From Bacillota bacterium (GTDB lineage Bacteria; Bacillota; Clostridia; Acetivibrionales; DSM-1351): a stretch of 49,701 nt of DNA. The translations under genes and the position numbers were made by a program. The stretch's first letter is position 1. The number at the start of each line of letters is the position of its first letter. Positions 25,608-33,803 of the stretch are shown here, piece after piece. The stretch lies in contig JAEYTP010000134.1 of assembly GCA_023433945.1 (NCBI GenBank), positions 1 to 49,701 of the forward strand. The letters are read 5' to 3'. Below the pieces are notes generated by a model. That model was not told the DNA's origin, searched no databases, and worked only from the letters and a program-made list of their open reading frames with translations.

Positions 25608-26396
25608 TTGCATATTTCATTAGATATGTTGGTTAACAGTGTTGAATTTTTTTTACTGATATTTGTCCGTATGACAGGTCTTTTTGTTACTGCGCCGATA
25701 TTTGGAAGAAGAAATATACCAACATATTTTAAAGTGGGCTTTGCCTTTACAGTATCACTTTTGATGGCTAATGTGATTAGAGTTGATCATTTGCTGGCAG
25801 TAGATAATTTTTTAATATATGCATTGTACATAGTAAAGGAGTTTATTGTTGGTGTTGTAATAGGATTTATTGCATATGTAGTATTCACCTGTATTTATCT
25901 TGCCGGTCAGATTATTGATATGCAAATGGGATTTGGTATGGTAAACGTCTGGGACCCAATGACTAATATTCAGATACCTGTTACTGCAAACCTATATTAC
26001 ATGGCTGCCATGCTAATTTTTTTGATAACAAACGGTCACCATCTCTTGATTAGAGCATTGTTCCAAAGCTATACTATAATACCCTTAGGAACTGCAGTTA
26101 TTGGCCCTAAACTTGGAGATAATATCGGTTTATTATTCCAAAACATTCTGAGTGTTGGCTTTAAGATAGCAGCACCAGTAGTTGCAGCAACTATCATTTG
26201 CGATATTGTGCTAGGTATCATTTCAAAGACTATACCGCAAATAAATGTTTATTTACTTGGAATGCCAATAAAGATTTTTATAGGTTTGATAATTCTACTG
26301 ACAACTATACCTGCTTTTGCTTACATTGTAACTCAGCTTACTGATACTATGAATACTGAAGTATTTAAATTTTTAAAAGATATGGTGGGTAGCTGA
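25608..26396 (+). CDS. fliR: Flagellar export gate protein FliR
   Basis: Export gate subunit, one copy per gate. The 262 residues contain about six membrane segments. Typical motifs are FVRMTGLFVTAPIFGRRNIP, IDMQMGFGMVNVWDPMTNIQ and a C-terminal LGMPIKIFIGLIILLTTIP. The start is TTG 25608 after TTAGGAGATGAG. It is followed seven bases later by flhB. Confidence 0.97.
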   Translation: MHISLDMLVNSVEFFLLIFVRMTGLFVTAPIFGRRNIPTYFKVGFAFTVSLLMANVIRVDHLLAVDNFLIYALYIVKEFIVGVVIGFIAYVVFTCIYLAGQIIDMQMGFGMVNVWDPMTNIQIPVTANLYYMAAMLIFLITNGHHLLIRALFQSYTIIPLGTAVIGPKLGDNIGLLFQNILSVGFKIAAPVVAATIICDIVLGIISKTIPQINVYLLGMPIKIFIGLIILLTTIPAFAYIVTQLTDTMNTEVFKFLKDMVGS

Positions 26397-26403
26397 AATT
26401 AAT

Positions 26404-27540
26404 ATGACAAATACTGAGCAGTTGATTGAAGAACAAAATACTCGATACTTAAAGATAAGTTTGAATTATCAGCTTTTTGCCGAATCAAGCAGTGATAAGA
26501 CAGAGAAGGCCACGCCTAAGAAGAAGGCTGATGCTAGGAAAAAAGGCCAGGTTTTCCAGAGCAGAGAAGTATCTACCGCTTTCATACTGCTCATTTTGAT
26601 TGTATCACTGAGTGTATTAGGTCCTAGCATATATGACCAGTTAACACTTTACTTTAAGAGAATATATCAGGAGTATCTTGTAAATGCAGCAGCTCTTGAT
26701 TTTTCTACTTTGGCAAATATATATATAGAATCTGCTTTAGTGCTTATTAAAGCAGTACTGCCGATTTTACTTATTTCTATGCTGGCGGGCTTGATTTCGG
26801 GATATGTTCAGGTTGGGTTTCTGCTTACATTGGAGCCTTTAAAGCCCCAATTCAGCAGATTGAATCCATTAAAAGGCTTTAAAAGATTTTTTTCTCTTAG
26901 GGCCATAGTGGAACTATTAAAATCGATTATAAAAATAGTTATAGTCAGTGTGGTTGCTTATTCCTATATAAGCTCACAGACAAACGAAATACTTACCCTC
27001 ATTGATACAACTGTCGCAGAAGTAATGATATATATAGCGAGTTCGGCTTTTAGTGTCGCGCTGAGAATATGTATAGCGCTCATTGTTTTAGGACTGCTTG
27101 ACTACATTTACCAAAAGTTCGATTATGAGAAAAACCTGAAAATGACTAAGCAAGAGGTCAAAGAAGAATTTAAGCAACAGGAAGGAAATCCGGAAGTAAA
27201 ATCAAAGATAAAACAAAAGCAGAGACAGATGTCCATGAAAAGAATGATGCAAGAAGTGCCAAATGCTGATGTTGTTATTACAAATCCAACTCATTACGCA
27301 GTAGCACTAAAATATGATACACAAAAATCGCCTGCTCCTTTTGTTATAGCAAAAGGGCAGGATTACATAGCACTTAGAATAAAAGAAATGGCAAAGCAAA
27401 ATAAAGTAGAAGTAGTTGAGAATAAACAGCTTGCCAGAACATTATATAGTACAGTTGATATAGGAGAAGCTATACCGCCGGAGTTATATCAAGCGGTAGC
27501 AGAAATACTGGCATTTGTATTTAATCTTAAAAATGCATAA
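26404..27540 (+). CDS. flhB: Flagellar export switch protein FlhB
   Basis: Export gate protein that switches substrate specificity from rod/hook to filament by self-cleavage. The 378 residues start with QLFAESSSDKTEKATPKKKA (about 23-42), have four membrane segments and a cytoplasmic C-domain with the autocleavage motif N294-P295-T296-H297 (VVITNPTHYAVALKYD). The N-terminus is about 20 residues longer than in enteric homologues. No strong ribosome binding site precedes ATG 26404, so translation may be coupled to fliR. Confidence 0.97.
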   Translation: MTNTEQLIEEQNTRYLKISLNYQLFAESSSDKTEKATPKKKADARKKGQVFQSREVSTAFILLILIVSLSVLGPSIYDQLTLYFKRIYQEYLVNAAALDFSTLANIYIESALVLIKAVLPILLISMLAGLISGYVQVGFLLTLEPLKPQFSRLNPLKGFKRFFSLRAIVELLKSIIKIVIVSVVAYSYISSQTNEILTLIDTTVAEVMIYIASSAFSVALRICIALIVLGLLDYIYQKFDYEKNLKMTKQEVKEEFKQQEGNPEVKSKIKQKQRQMSMKRMMQEVPNADVVITNPTHYAVALKYDTQKSPAPFVIAKGQDYIALRIKEMAKQNKVEVVENKQLARTLYSTVDIGEAIPPELYQAVAEILAFVFNLKNA

Positions 27541-27609
27541 AGACAATGCCTATTTTTAGGTTTTCATTATCAAATATTTTACTAAGTTTATTTTACGAGG
27601 GGGATAATA

Positions 27610-29634
27610 GTGGCAAAGATAGGGAATTATGTAGTGCCTTTGATGGTAATGTTTGCAATACTTGCACTTATATTACCCATTCCTGCTTTTTTGCTGGATG
27701 TATTATTAGCAATTAATATAATTTTAGCTGCTGTAATAATGCTTAATACAATTTATTTAAAAACTGCATTAGATCTATCAGTGTTTCCTACACTTATTGT
27801 AGTTACAACAATATATAGAATGTCGCTTAATGTTACAGCAACAAAACTTATTTTAGCAGAGGGTGAAGCCGGAGACGTTATAGCAGGCTTTGGTACATTT
27901 GTTGGTGGCGGTAATCTTGTAGTTGGCTTTATAGTATTTATCATTATCATGCTAGTAAACTTTATGGTTATTACCAAGGGTTCTGAAAGAGTAGCAGAAG
28001 TAGCAGCAAGATTTACCCTTGATGCTATGCCGGGTAAACAGATGGCAATTGACGCTGATTTAAATACAGGGCTTATATCAGAGGAGGAAGCAAAAGAAAG
28101 AAGAAAGAAGATTCAGAGGGAAGCAGATTTCTATGGATCTATGGATGGTGCTACTAAGTTTGTAAAAAACGATGCTATAATGGGTATTGTTATTACAATT
28201 GTTAATATAGCTGGTGGTCTTATTACCGGTATGCTAATGCAAGAAATGGAGATTGGTGAGGCGCTTTCAAATTATACCATATTAACTATTGGTGATGGAC
28301 TTGTGAGCCAGGTTCCTGCTTTGATGATTTCAGCTGCAACCAGCTTTATTGTAACAAGAGCAGGTGCAGAGTCTGATCTCAATAAGGATATTATTCGCCA
28401 ACTTTTCTACAATCCAAAAGTTCTATTTATAGCAGCTGGACTATCTTTGGCAATGGCCCCATTATTAAATCCTCTTCCGTTTTTGTTATTAGCCGCAGCG
28501 TTAGCTTTTATGGGATACAAGATAATGCAAATGCAGAAAGAGGCTGAGCAGGAGGAAGAGGTACAGATACAAGAGAGTGAAGTTGAAGAAATAAGGAAAC
28601 CTGAGAATGTTATAGGTCTCTTACAAATAGATCCTATTGAGCTTGAATTTGGATATGGTATTATTCCATTGGCTGATGTAAATCAAGGCGGTGACTTGCT
28701 GGACAGAGTTGTACTTATAAGGAGGCAGCTTGCTCTAGAATTAGGTATGCTTGTACCTGTTATCAGACTTAGGGATAATATACAGCTTAGTCCAAACGAA
28801 TACGTCATAAAGATTAAGGGCGCTGAGGTGGCAAAAGGAAGCTTAATATTTGATAACTTCCTTGCTATGAATTCTGGAGATGTAGAGGAAGACATTGAGG
28901 GTATTAAAACTGTGGAGCCCGCTTTTGGACTTCCGGCTATATGGATACAGGAAGGTCAGAGAGATAGAGCGGAGATGCTTGGATATACTGTTGTTGATCC
29001 ACCTTCAATTATTGCAACACATCTTACTGAGATAATAAAGAAACATGCGTATGAATTACTTGGAAGACAAGAAGTTCAGACCCTTGTGGACAATATGAAA
29101 CAAAATTATCCTGCTATAGTTGATGAACTTGTACCAAAGGTCATGAGTATTGGTGAGATTCAAAAGGTACTTGCAAACCTTTTGAAAGAGGGTGTTTCTA
29201 TCAGGGACATGGTCACCATACTGGAAACACTTGCAGACTATGCTCCGGCTACTCATGATTCAGATATGCTTACGGAATACGTAAGGCAAGCACTTGGAAG
29301 AAGTATATCAAAAAAGTTCTTCCAAGGAAACAACAATGTTATAACCATTGATCCAAAGGTTGAGCAGATGATTATTGATTCCGTGCAGAAGACAGAGTTT
29401 GGTTCGTACCTGACTTTGGATCCGGCTATTTCAAACTCCATAGTTAATAATCTATCAAAAAACGTACAGAAGCTTATTCAGCTTGGAGGACAGCCAATAG
29501 TTCTCGCTTCGCCTGTTGTAAGGCTTTATTTTAAACGGCTTACCGAAAATGTTGTTCCAGGATTGGTTGTTTTATCGTATAATGAAATTGATCCCTCTGT
29601 AGAGGTACAATCAGTCGGAATGGTTAGCATATAG
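27610..29634 (+). CDS. flhA: Flagellar export gate protein FlhA
   Basis: Proton-driven export component. The 674 residues have eight N-terminal membrane segments (about 1-310) and a large cytoplasmic domain that docks chaperones. The FHIPEP-family signature is RMSLNVTATKLILAEGEAGD, followed by the conserved cytoplasmic loop PGKQMAIDADLNTGLISEEE. Start GTG 27610 is five bases after GAGGGGGAT. It is followed by flhF, as in Bacillus. Confidence 0.98.
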   Translation: MAKIGNYVVPLMVMFAILALILPIPAFLLDVLLAINIILAAVIMLNTIYLKTALDLSVFPTLIVVTTIYRMSLNVTATKLILAEGEAGDVIAGFGTFVGGGNLVVGFIVFIIIMLVNFMVITKGSERVAEVAARFTLDAMPGKQMAIDADLNTGLISEEEAKERRKKIQREADFYGSMDGATKFVKNDAIMGIVITIVNIAGGLITGMLMQEMEIGEALSNYTILTIGDGLVSQVPALMISAATSFIVTRAGAESDLNKDIIRQLFYNPKVLFIAAGLSLAMAPLLNPLPFLLLAAALAFMGYKIMQMQKEAEQEEEVQIQESEVEEIRKPENVIGLLQIDPIELEFGYGIIPLADVNQGGDLLDRVVLIRRQLALELGMLVPVIRLRDNIQLSPNEYVIKIKGAEVAKGSLIFDNFLAMNSGDVEEDIEGIKTVEPAFGLPAIWIQEGQRDRAEMLGYTVVDPPSIIATHLTEIIKKHAYELLGRQEVQTLVDNMKQNYPAIVDELVPKVMSIGEIQKVLANLLKEGVSIRDMVTILETLADYAPATHDSDMLTEYVRQALGRSISKKFFQGNNNVITIDPKVEQMIIDSVQKTEFGSYLTLDPAISNSIVNNLSKNVQKLIQLGGQPIVLASPVVRLYFKRLTENVVPGLVVLSYNEIDPSVEVQSVGMVSI

Positions 29635-29699
29635 CTATAATACAAAAGATTTATACGCTAAAGATTTTATCTTTAACTAAGGAAGGAACTATGTAATAT

Positions 29700-30869
29700 A
29701 TGAAGATTAAGCGTTATATGGGAAAGGATACACAAGAAGCTTTACTTAAGGTTAAAATGGATCTAGGTAATAATGCAATAATCTTAAATACAAAGAAGGT
29801 CCGACAGAGGGGAATTAAAAAGTATTTTGCCAAACCGATGGTTGAGATAATGGCGGCTATTGATGATGATTCCTCCCGAACAAAAGGGTTTGAAGCTGCT
29901 AAAGTAGAGCAATCAACCGCGTCTGAAAGAGTTCTGGAAAAAAATAAGTTGTCACAAAAAGAGGAAAAATTTACTGAGTTAGAGAATAAAGTAAGTAATA
30001 TAGAAGGTATGTTAGGGCGTTTACTAGATGTTTTAAAGCCTGAAACCCCTAGACTAACATTACAACATGATAGTTTAGGTCAAATGCCACAAGTATATCA
30101 ACTTCTTTACAATAATTTATTGAAAAACGAAGTTGAACCCGAACTAGCACAAAAGATTATAGACCAGGTATCCAAGAAGAATAATACTAGAAGTGTTAAT
30201 GATGCAGCACTTGCAATGTATTCTATTATTTCCTCACTTTTTGGAAGAGCTGAACCTATTAGGCTTAGGTCAGATGGAAAACCTACTGTTATCTTATTTG
30301 TTGGACCAACGGGGGTTGGTAAAACTACTACATTAGCAAAGTTAGCGGCGAGCTTTATGCTTACCAACAACAAAAAGGTGGGGCTTATCACTGCCGATAC
30401 ATACAGAATAGCGGCTGTTGACCAACTTAAAACATATGCAGAGATACTGGGAATACCATTATCAATCGCTTATACAATTAATGAGATAGGCACAGAAATA
30501 GAGCGATATAGAGATAAGGACGTAATTCTAATTGATACTGCAGGCTGCAGTCATAGAAACAAGCAGAAGTTTGAAGAATTAAAGCTTCTTACAAGAGAGT
30601 GTAAGGCTGATGAGATTTTTCTTGTACTTAGTGCAACATTAAGCTCCAAAAACAGTAAGGATATAATAAGAAATTATAACTTTATACCAAATTATAGATT
30701 GATATTTACCAAGCTTGATGAAACACCGGTTTACGGAAGTATACTTAATAGTAAATGCTTTTCAAATAGGAGTTTGTCTTATATTACCAATGGTCAGAAC
30801 GTACCAGATGATATCGAGATTGCTAATGTGGACAAGTTATCAAAGGATTTGTTAGGAAGTATTGATTAG
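29700..30869 (+). CDS. flhF: Flagellar placement GTPase FlhF (SRP family)
   Basis: SRP-type GTPase that sets the site and number of flagella. The 389 residues have a basic N-terminal B domain (1-50), a variable region, and the NG GTPase domain with P-loop GPTGVGKTTT (G202-T211, K208), G2 region DTYRIAAVDQLKTYAEIL, and the G4 motif TKLDE. The G3 motif reads DTAGC (C283), whereas SRP-family GTPases normally have DTAGR; this is the odd point. Start ATG 29700 follows AAGGAAGG. flhG, which encodes its activator, is the next gene. Confidence 0.96.
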   Translation: MKIKRYMGKDTQEALLKVKMDLGNNAIILNTKKVRQRGIKKYFAKPMVEIMAAIDDDSSRTKGFEAAKVEQSTASERVLEKNKLSQKEEKFTELENKVSNIEGMLGRLLDVLKPETPRLTLQHDSLGQMPQVYQLLYNNLLKNEVEPELAQKIIDQVSKKNNTRSVNDAALAMYSIISSLFGRAEPIRLRSDGKPTVILFVGPTGVGKTTTLAKLAASFMLTNNKKVGLITADTYRIAAVDQLKTYAEILGIPLSIAYTINEIGTEIERYRDKDVILIDTAGCSHRNKQKFEELKLLTRECKADEIFLVLSATLSSKNSKDIIRNYNFIPNYRLIFTKLDETPVYGSILNSKCFSNRSLSYITNGQNVPDDIEIANVDKLSKDLLGSID

Positions 30870-30934
30870 CTTTGTAATCTATTATAGAAGTCATGGATGA
30901 CTATTTAGGCAGTGAAATGAAAGGAAGCTGAAAT

Positions 30935-32020
30935 ATGATAGATCAAGCAGAAAAGCTTAGACGAATAGTTAATAATTTAAATAAGAATCTTCCTAGGCCT
31001 GATAACAGCATAAGTAATTCTGTTAATGATAAAGAGGGAGAAGATACTGGTAATGTTCGGATTCTTGAAGAAAAGAGTGATCTGGATGTTGAAGTTACTA
31101 ATCAGACAGTAACGAATGAACCTATTACTGAGAAAGTTAATGACACAATAGCACAAGCTGTTAGTAACATACAGAACCAAGAAAAGATTGCTAATGTTAC
31201 TACTACTCATAGGGCTAAGGTTATTACGGTTACTAGTGGTAAGGGTGGAGTAGGGAAAACCAGTATAACCGCAAACCTGGCATTATCACTGAGTCAAAAA
31301 GGATATCGAGTAGTTATTGTTGATGCTGACTTAGGATTGTCAAATATAGACGTTGTTTTTGGGATAGTACCTAGGTATTCATTACTTGAGTTGATTAAAA
31401 ATGAAAAGGGCATCTTGGACATATTATGTGATGGACCTAATAATATTAAATTTATATCTGGAGGATCAGGGGTAAAGGAGTTAGTGAAACTAGATCAAAT
31501 TTCACTTGATGCATTTATTGCAAATATGTCCCTTCTAGACCATATTGCAGACTATATATTAATTGACACTGGAGCAGGATTATCAGAAACAGTTATGAAT
31601 TTTGTGTTATCTGCCGATGAGGTCGTTCTAGTTATTACACCTGAGCCTACTTCTATTACTGATGCGTATGCACTAGTTAAGACAATATCTTTTGAAAGAA
31701 AAAGTTGTGCGGTAAAGGTTTTAATAAATAGGGCAGAAAATGAAAATGAGGCAAAAAGTGTTTTCAATAATTTTGCTATGGTTGCTGATAGGTTTCTTGG
31801 TATGAAATTAGAAAGCTTGGGATATCTACCTTTTGATCAACTATTCACCAAGTCAGTTAAGCTTCAGAAGCCATATTTGATGAGTTTTCCGAAGAACTCT
31901 ACTGCAAAGTTAATTGGTGAAGTAGCAGATCAACTTATCAGTAAGCCAGATTATAATGGAAATCAACAATCGGGAATAAAAGGTTTTATCAATCGTTTTG
32001 TTGGGTTGTTTAGTAACTAA
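30935..32020 (+). CDS. flhG: Flagellar number regulator FlhG (MinD-like ATPase)
   Basis: MinD/ParA-type ATPase that limits flagellar number and activates the FlhF GTPase. The 361 residues start with the activator helix MIDQAEKLRRIV (DQAxxLR motif), then a low-complexity linker (about 15-93), then the MinD fold with deviant Walker A SGKGGVGKTS (101-110), Walker B-like VVIVDADLGLSNIDVVFG and DYILIDTGAGLSETVM. The C-terminus ends with GFINRFVGLFSN, an amphipathic helix that likely binds the membrane. The linker is much longer than in the usual FlhG of about 290 residues. Confidence 0.95.
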   Translation: MIDQAEKLRRIVNNLNKNLPRPDNSISNSVNDKEGEDTGNVRILEEKSDLDVEVTNQTVTNEPITEKVNDTIAQAVSNIQNQEKIANVTTTHRAKVITVTSGKGGVGKTSITANLALSLSQKGYRVVIVDADLGLSNIDVVFGIVPRYSLLELIKNEKGILDILCDGPNNIKFISGGSGVKELVKLDQISLDAFIANMSLLDHIADYILIDTGAGLSETVMNFVLSADEVVLVITPEPTSITDAYALVKTISFERKSCAVKVLINRAENENEAKSVFNNFAMVADRFLGMKLESLGYLPFDQLFTKSVKLQKPYLMSFPKNSTAKLIGEVADQLISKPDYNGNQQSGIKGFINRFVGLFSN

Positions 32021-32053
32021 TAAGATAGTATACTATAAATTAGGTGGGATTTA

Positions 32054-32728
32054 ATGGTGCTTGAGAGTATTAATGATATTCAGATAGGAATGAGAGTAGA
32101 GCTAACAGTCTTTGAGGACAACCAAAAGATAGGTACTTTGTTTATATGTAGCATTGAGGATATCTTGGATAATAATAGAATTGTTATTACAGCACCTATA
32201 TATGAGCACAATGTTTTTCCCGTTAGAGTCGGGGCATATGTAGAGGCATATATTATTATAGGTAACTATATATATAAAATTATTGGTGAAGTTAGTAACA
32301 GAATGATAACAAATGATATACCTCTATTGGTTGTTACTATAACAGAAAAGATAGTAAAGGCAAGCAGAAGACAGTATTTTAGATGTAAATGCAGTATTCC
32401 AGTATTTTTTGTTGAAGAAAATCAAGATTTATATGATAATAGTATACAGGTACATTCAGTTACTAAAGACTTGAGTGGTGGAGGATTCTCTGCAGTAATT
32501 GACAATAAGTTGCCAAGTAATTCAATTATTAAAGGCATTTTGACAATAGGTGATAATATAGAGGTTTTATTTGTTGGACAAGTAATAAAGTGTATTCCAT
32601 ATTCTCTGAATGGCAACCAAGTCCTTATGAGGGTTAGTTTTAAAGATATTAGTTTCAAAGATAGGGAAAAAATTGTAGCTTATGTATTTAACCAACAGAG
32701 AAAACTTTTGAAAAAAGGACTGGGGTAG
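32054..32728 (+). CDS. PilZ-domain c-di-GMP binding protein (YcgR/FlrB type)
   Basis: Flagellar brake-type protein: a YcgR-like N-terminal domain (about 1-95) and a PilZ domain with the c-di-GMP binding motifs R105-R106-x3-R110 (SRRQYFR) and D139-x-S141-x2-G144 (DLSGGG). The protein has 224 residues. In Bacillus and enterics such proteins slow the motor when c-di-GMP rises. Start ATG 32054 follows TAGGTGGG closely. cheB starts four bases after it, so c-di-GMP sensing is transcribed together with chemotaxis genes. Confidence 0.93.
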   Translation: MVLESINDIQIGMRVELTVFEDNQKIGTLFICSIEDILDNNRIVITAPIYEHNVFPVRVGAYVEAYIIIGNYIYKIIGEVSNRMITNDIPLLVVTITEKIVKASRRQYFRCKCSIPVFFVEENQDLYDNSIQVHSVTKDLSGGGFSAVIDNKLPSNSIIKGILTIGDNIEVLFVGQVIKCIPYSLNGNQVLMRVSFKDISFKDREKIVAYVFNQQRKLLKKGLG

Positions 32729-32732
32729 TAGA

Positions 32733-33803
32733 ATGGGACTACAGGGCAGAAATTCAAATACTGTTAATGTCTTAATAGTAGATGATTCAGCATTTATGAG
32801 AAAAGTGCTAACAGATATATTAAATGCAGAAGATGGAATCAACGTTGTTGGTACAGCAACTGACGGATATGACGCATTGGCAAAAATAGAGAAGCTTGAT
32901 CCAGATGTATTGACTTTGGATGTTGAAATGCCTGGTATGAATGGTATTGAATGTCTAAAGGTAATTATGAAGAAGAAACCTAAACCTGTTATTATGTTAG
33001 GCTCAGGAACTGTTCAAGGTGCTGAACTTACCTTGAAGGCACTTGAAGAGGGTGCGGTAGATTTTATAGCAAAACCCAATAATATATTTGATATAAAAAA
33101 TGAAAAGAAAAAGAATGAAATAATTGAGAAAGTTTTGATAGCCAAAAACATTGATTTAGTAGCATATAGTAATCAATGTTCTACATATAAAACAAATGAT
33201 AATACAAAAACACCTGTCAAGTATTATATAGCAATCGGTTCTTCAACAGGTGGGCCAAAAGCACTTGCACAGGTTATTCCTCTATTACCAAAAAACTTAC
33301 CTGCTAGTGTATTTATTGTTCAGCATATGCCACCAGGGTTTACAAAGTCTTTGGCAGAGAGATTGGACGGTAAGAGCGGAATGACAGTGAAAGAAGCTGA
33401 ACACAAGGAAAAGGCGTTAGCAGGATATGTTTATATAGCACCTGGTGATGCGCACATGGTATTTGAAAAAGACCCTGTTGATGGAGCACTGATAATTAAC
33501 CTTGATAAGTCTCCACCTGTGGGGGGGCATAGGCCTTCAGTAGATGTTATGATGAATTCCTTGTCAGATACCGGTATGGAAAACATAATTGGAGTTATTC
33601 TTACAGGGATGGGTTCAGATGGTAGCAATGGGGTGAAAAAGCTAAAGGAAAATAACAAGGGTTATATTATTGCTCAGGATGAGCAGTCGAGTGTTGTATA
33701 TGGGATGCCTAAAATGGCTTTTCAGACAGGAGCAGTCGATAAGGTTTTAGCTCTAGAAAGTATTACAGATGAGATTATTCAATATTTGGGGGTGCGTATA
33801 TAA
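32733..33803 (+). CDS. cheB: Chemotaxis protein-glutamate methylesterase CheB
   Basis: Removes methyl groups from (and deamidates) chemoreceptors. The 356 residues have an N-terminal receiver (VDDSAFMRKVLTDIL; phosphorylation site D63 in LDVEMPGMNG) and a C-terminal esterase domain with catalytic Ser in IGSSTGGPKAL, His in VQHMPPGFTKSLAERL and Asp in TGMGSDGSNGVKKL. Start ATG 32733 follows AAAGGACTGGGG. Its stop codon overlaps the cheA start by one base. Confidence 0.97.
   Translation: MGLQGRNSNTVNVLIVDDSAFMRKVLTDILNAEDGINVVGTATDGYDALAKIEKLDPDVLTLDVEMPGMNGIECLKVIMKKKPKPVIMLGSGTVQGAELTLKALEEGAVDFIAKPNNIFDIKNEKKKNEIIEKVLIAKNIDLVAYSNQCSTYKTNDNTKTPVKYYIAIGSSTGGPKALAQVIPLLPKNLPASVFIVQHMPPGFTKSLAERLDGKSGMTVKEAEHKEKALAGYVYIAPGDAHMVFEKDPVDGALIINLDKSPPVGGHRPSVDVMMNSLSDTGMENIIGVILTGMGSDGSNGVKKLKENNKGYIIAQDEQSSVVYGMPKMAFQTGAVDKVLALESITDEIIQYLGVRI

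Noticed and set aside
29659..29675. TAAAGAT/ATCTTTA hairpin before flhF as a terminator
   Set aside because: A seven-bp A/T stem with a three-base loop and no T-run is too weak.
32025..32036. Perfect palindrome ATAGTATACTAT before the PilZ gene as an operator
   Set aside because: Twelve A/T-rich bases within an operon with no nearby promoter; chance is a sufficient explanation.
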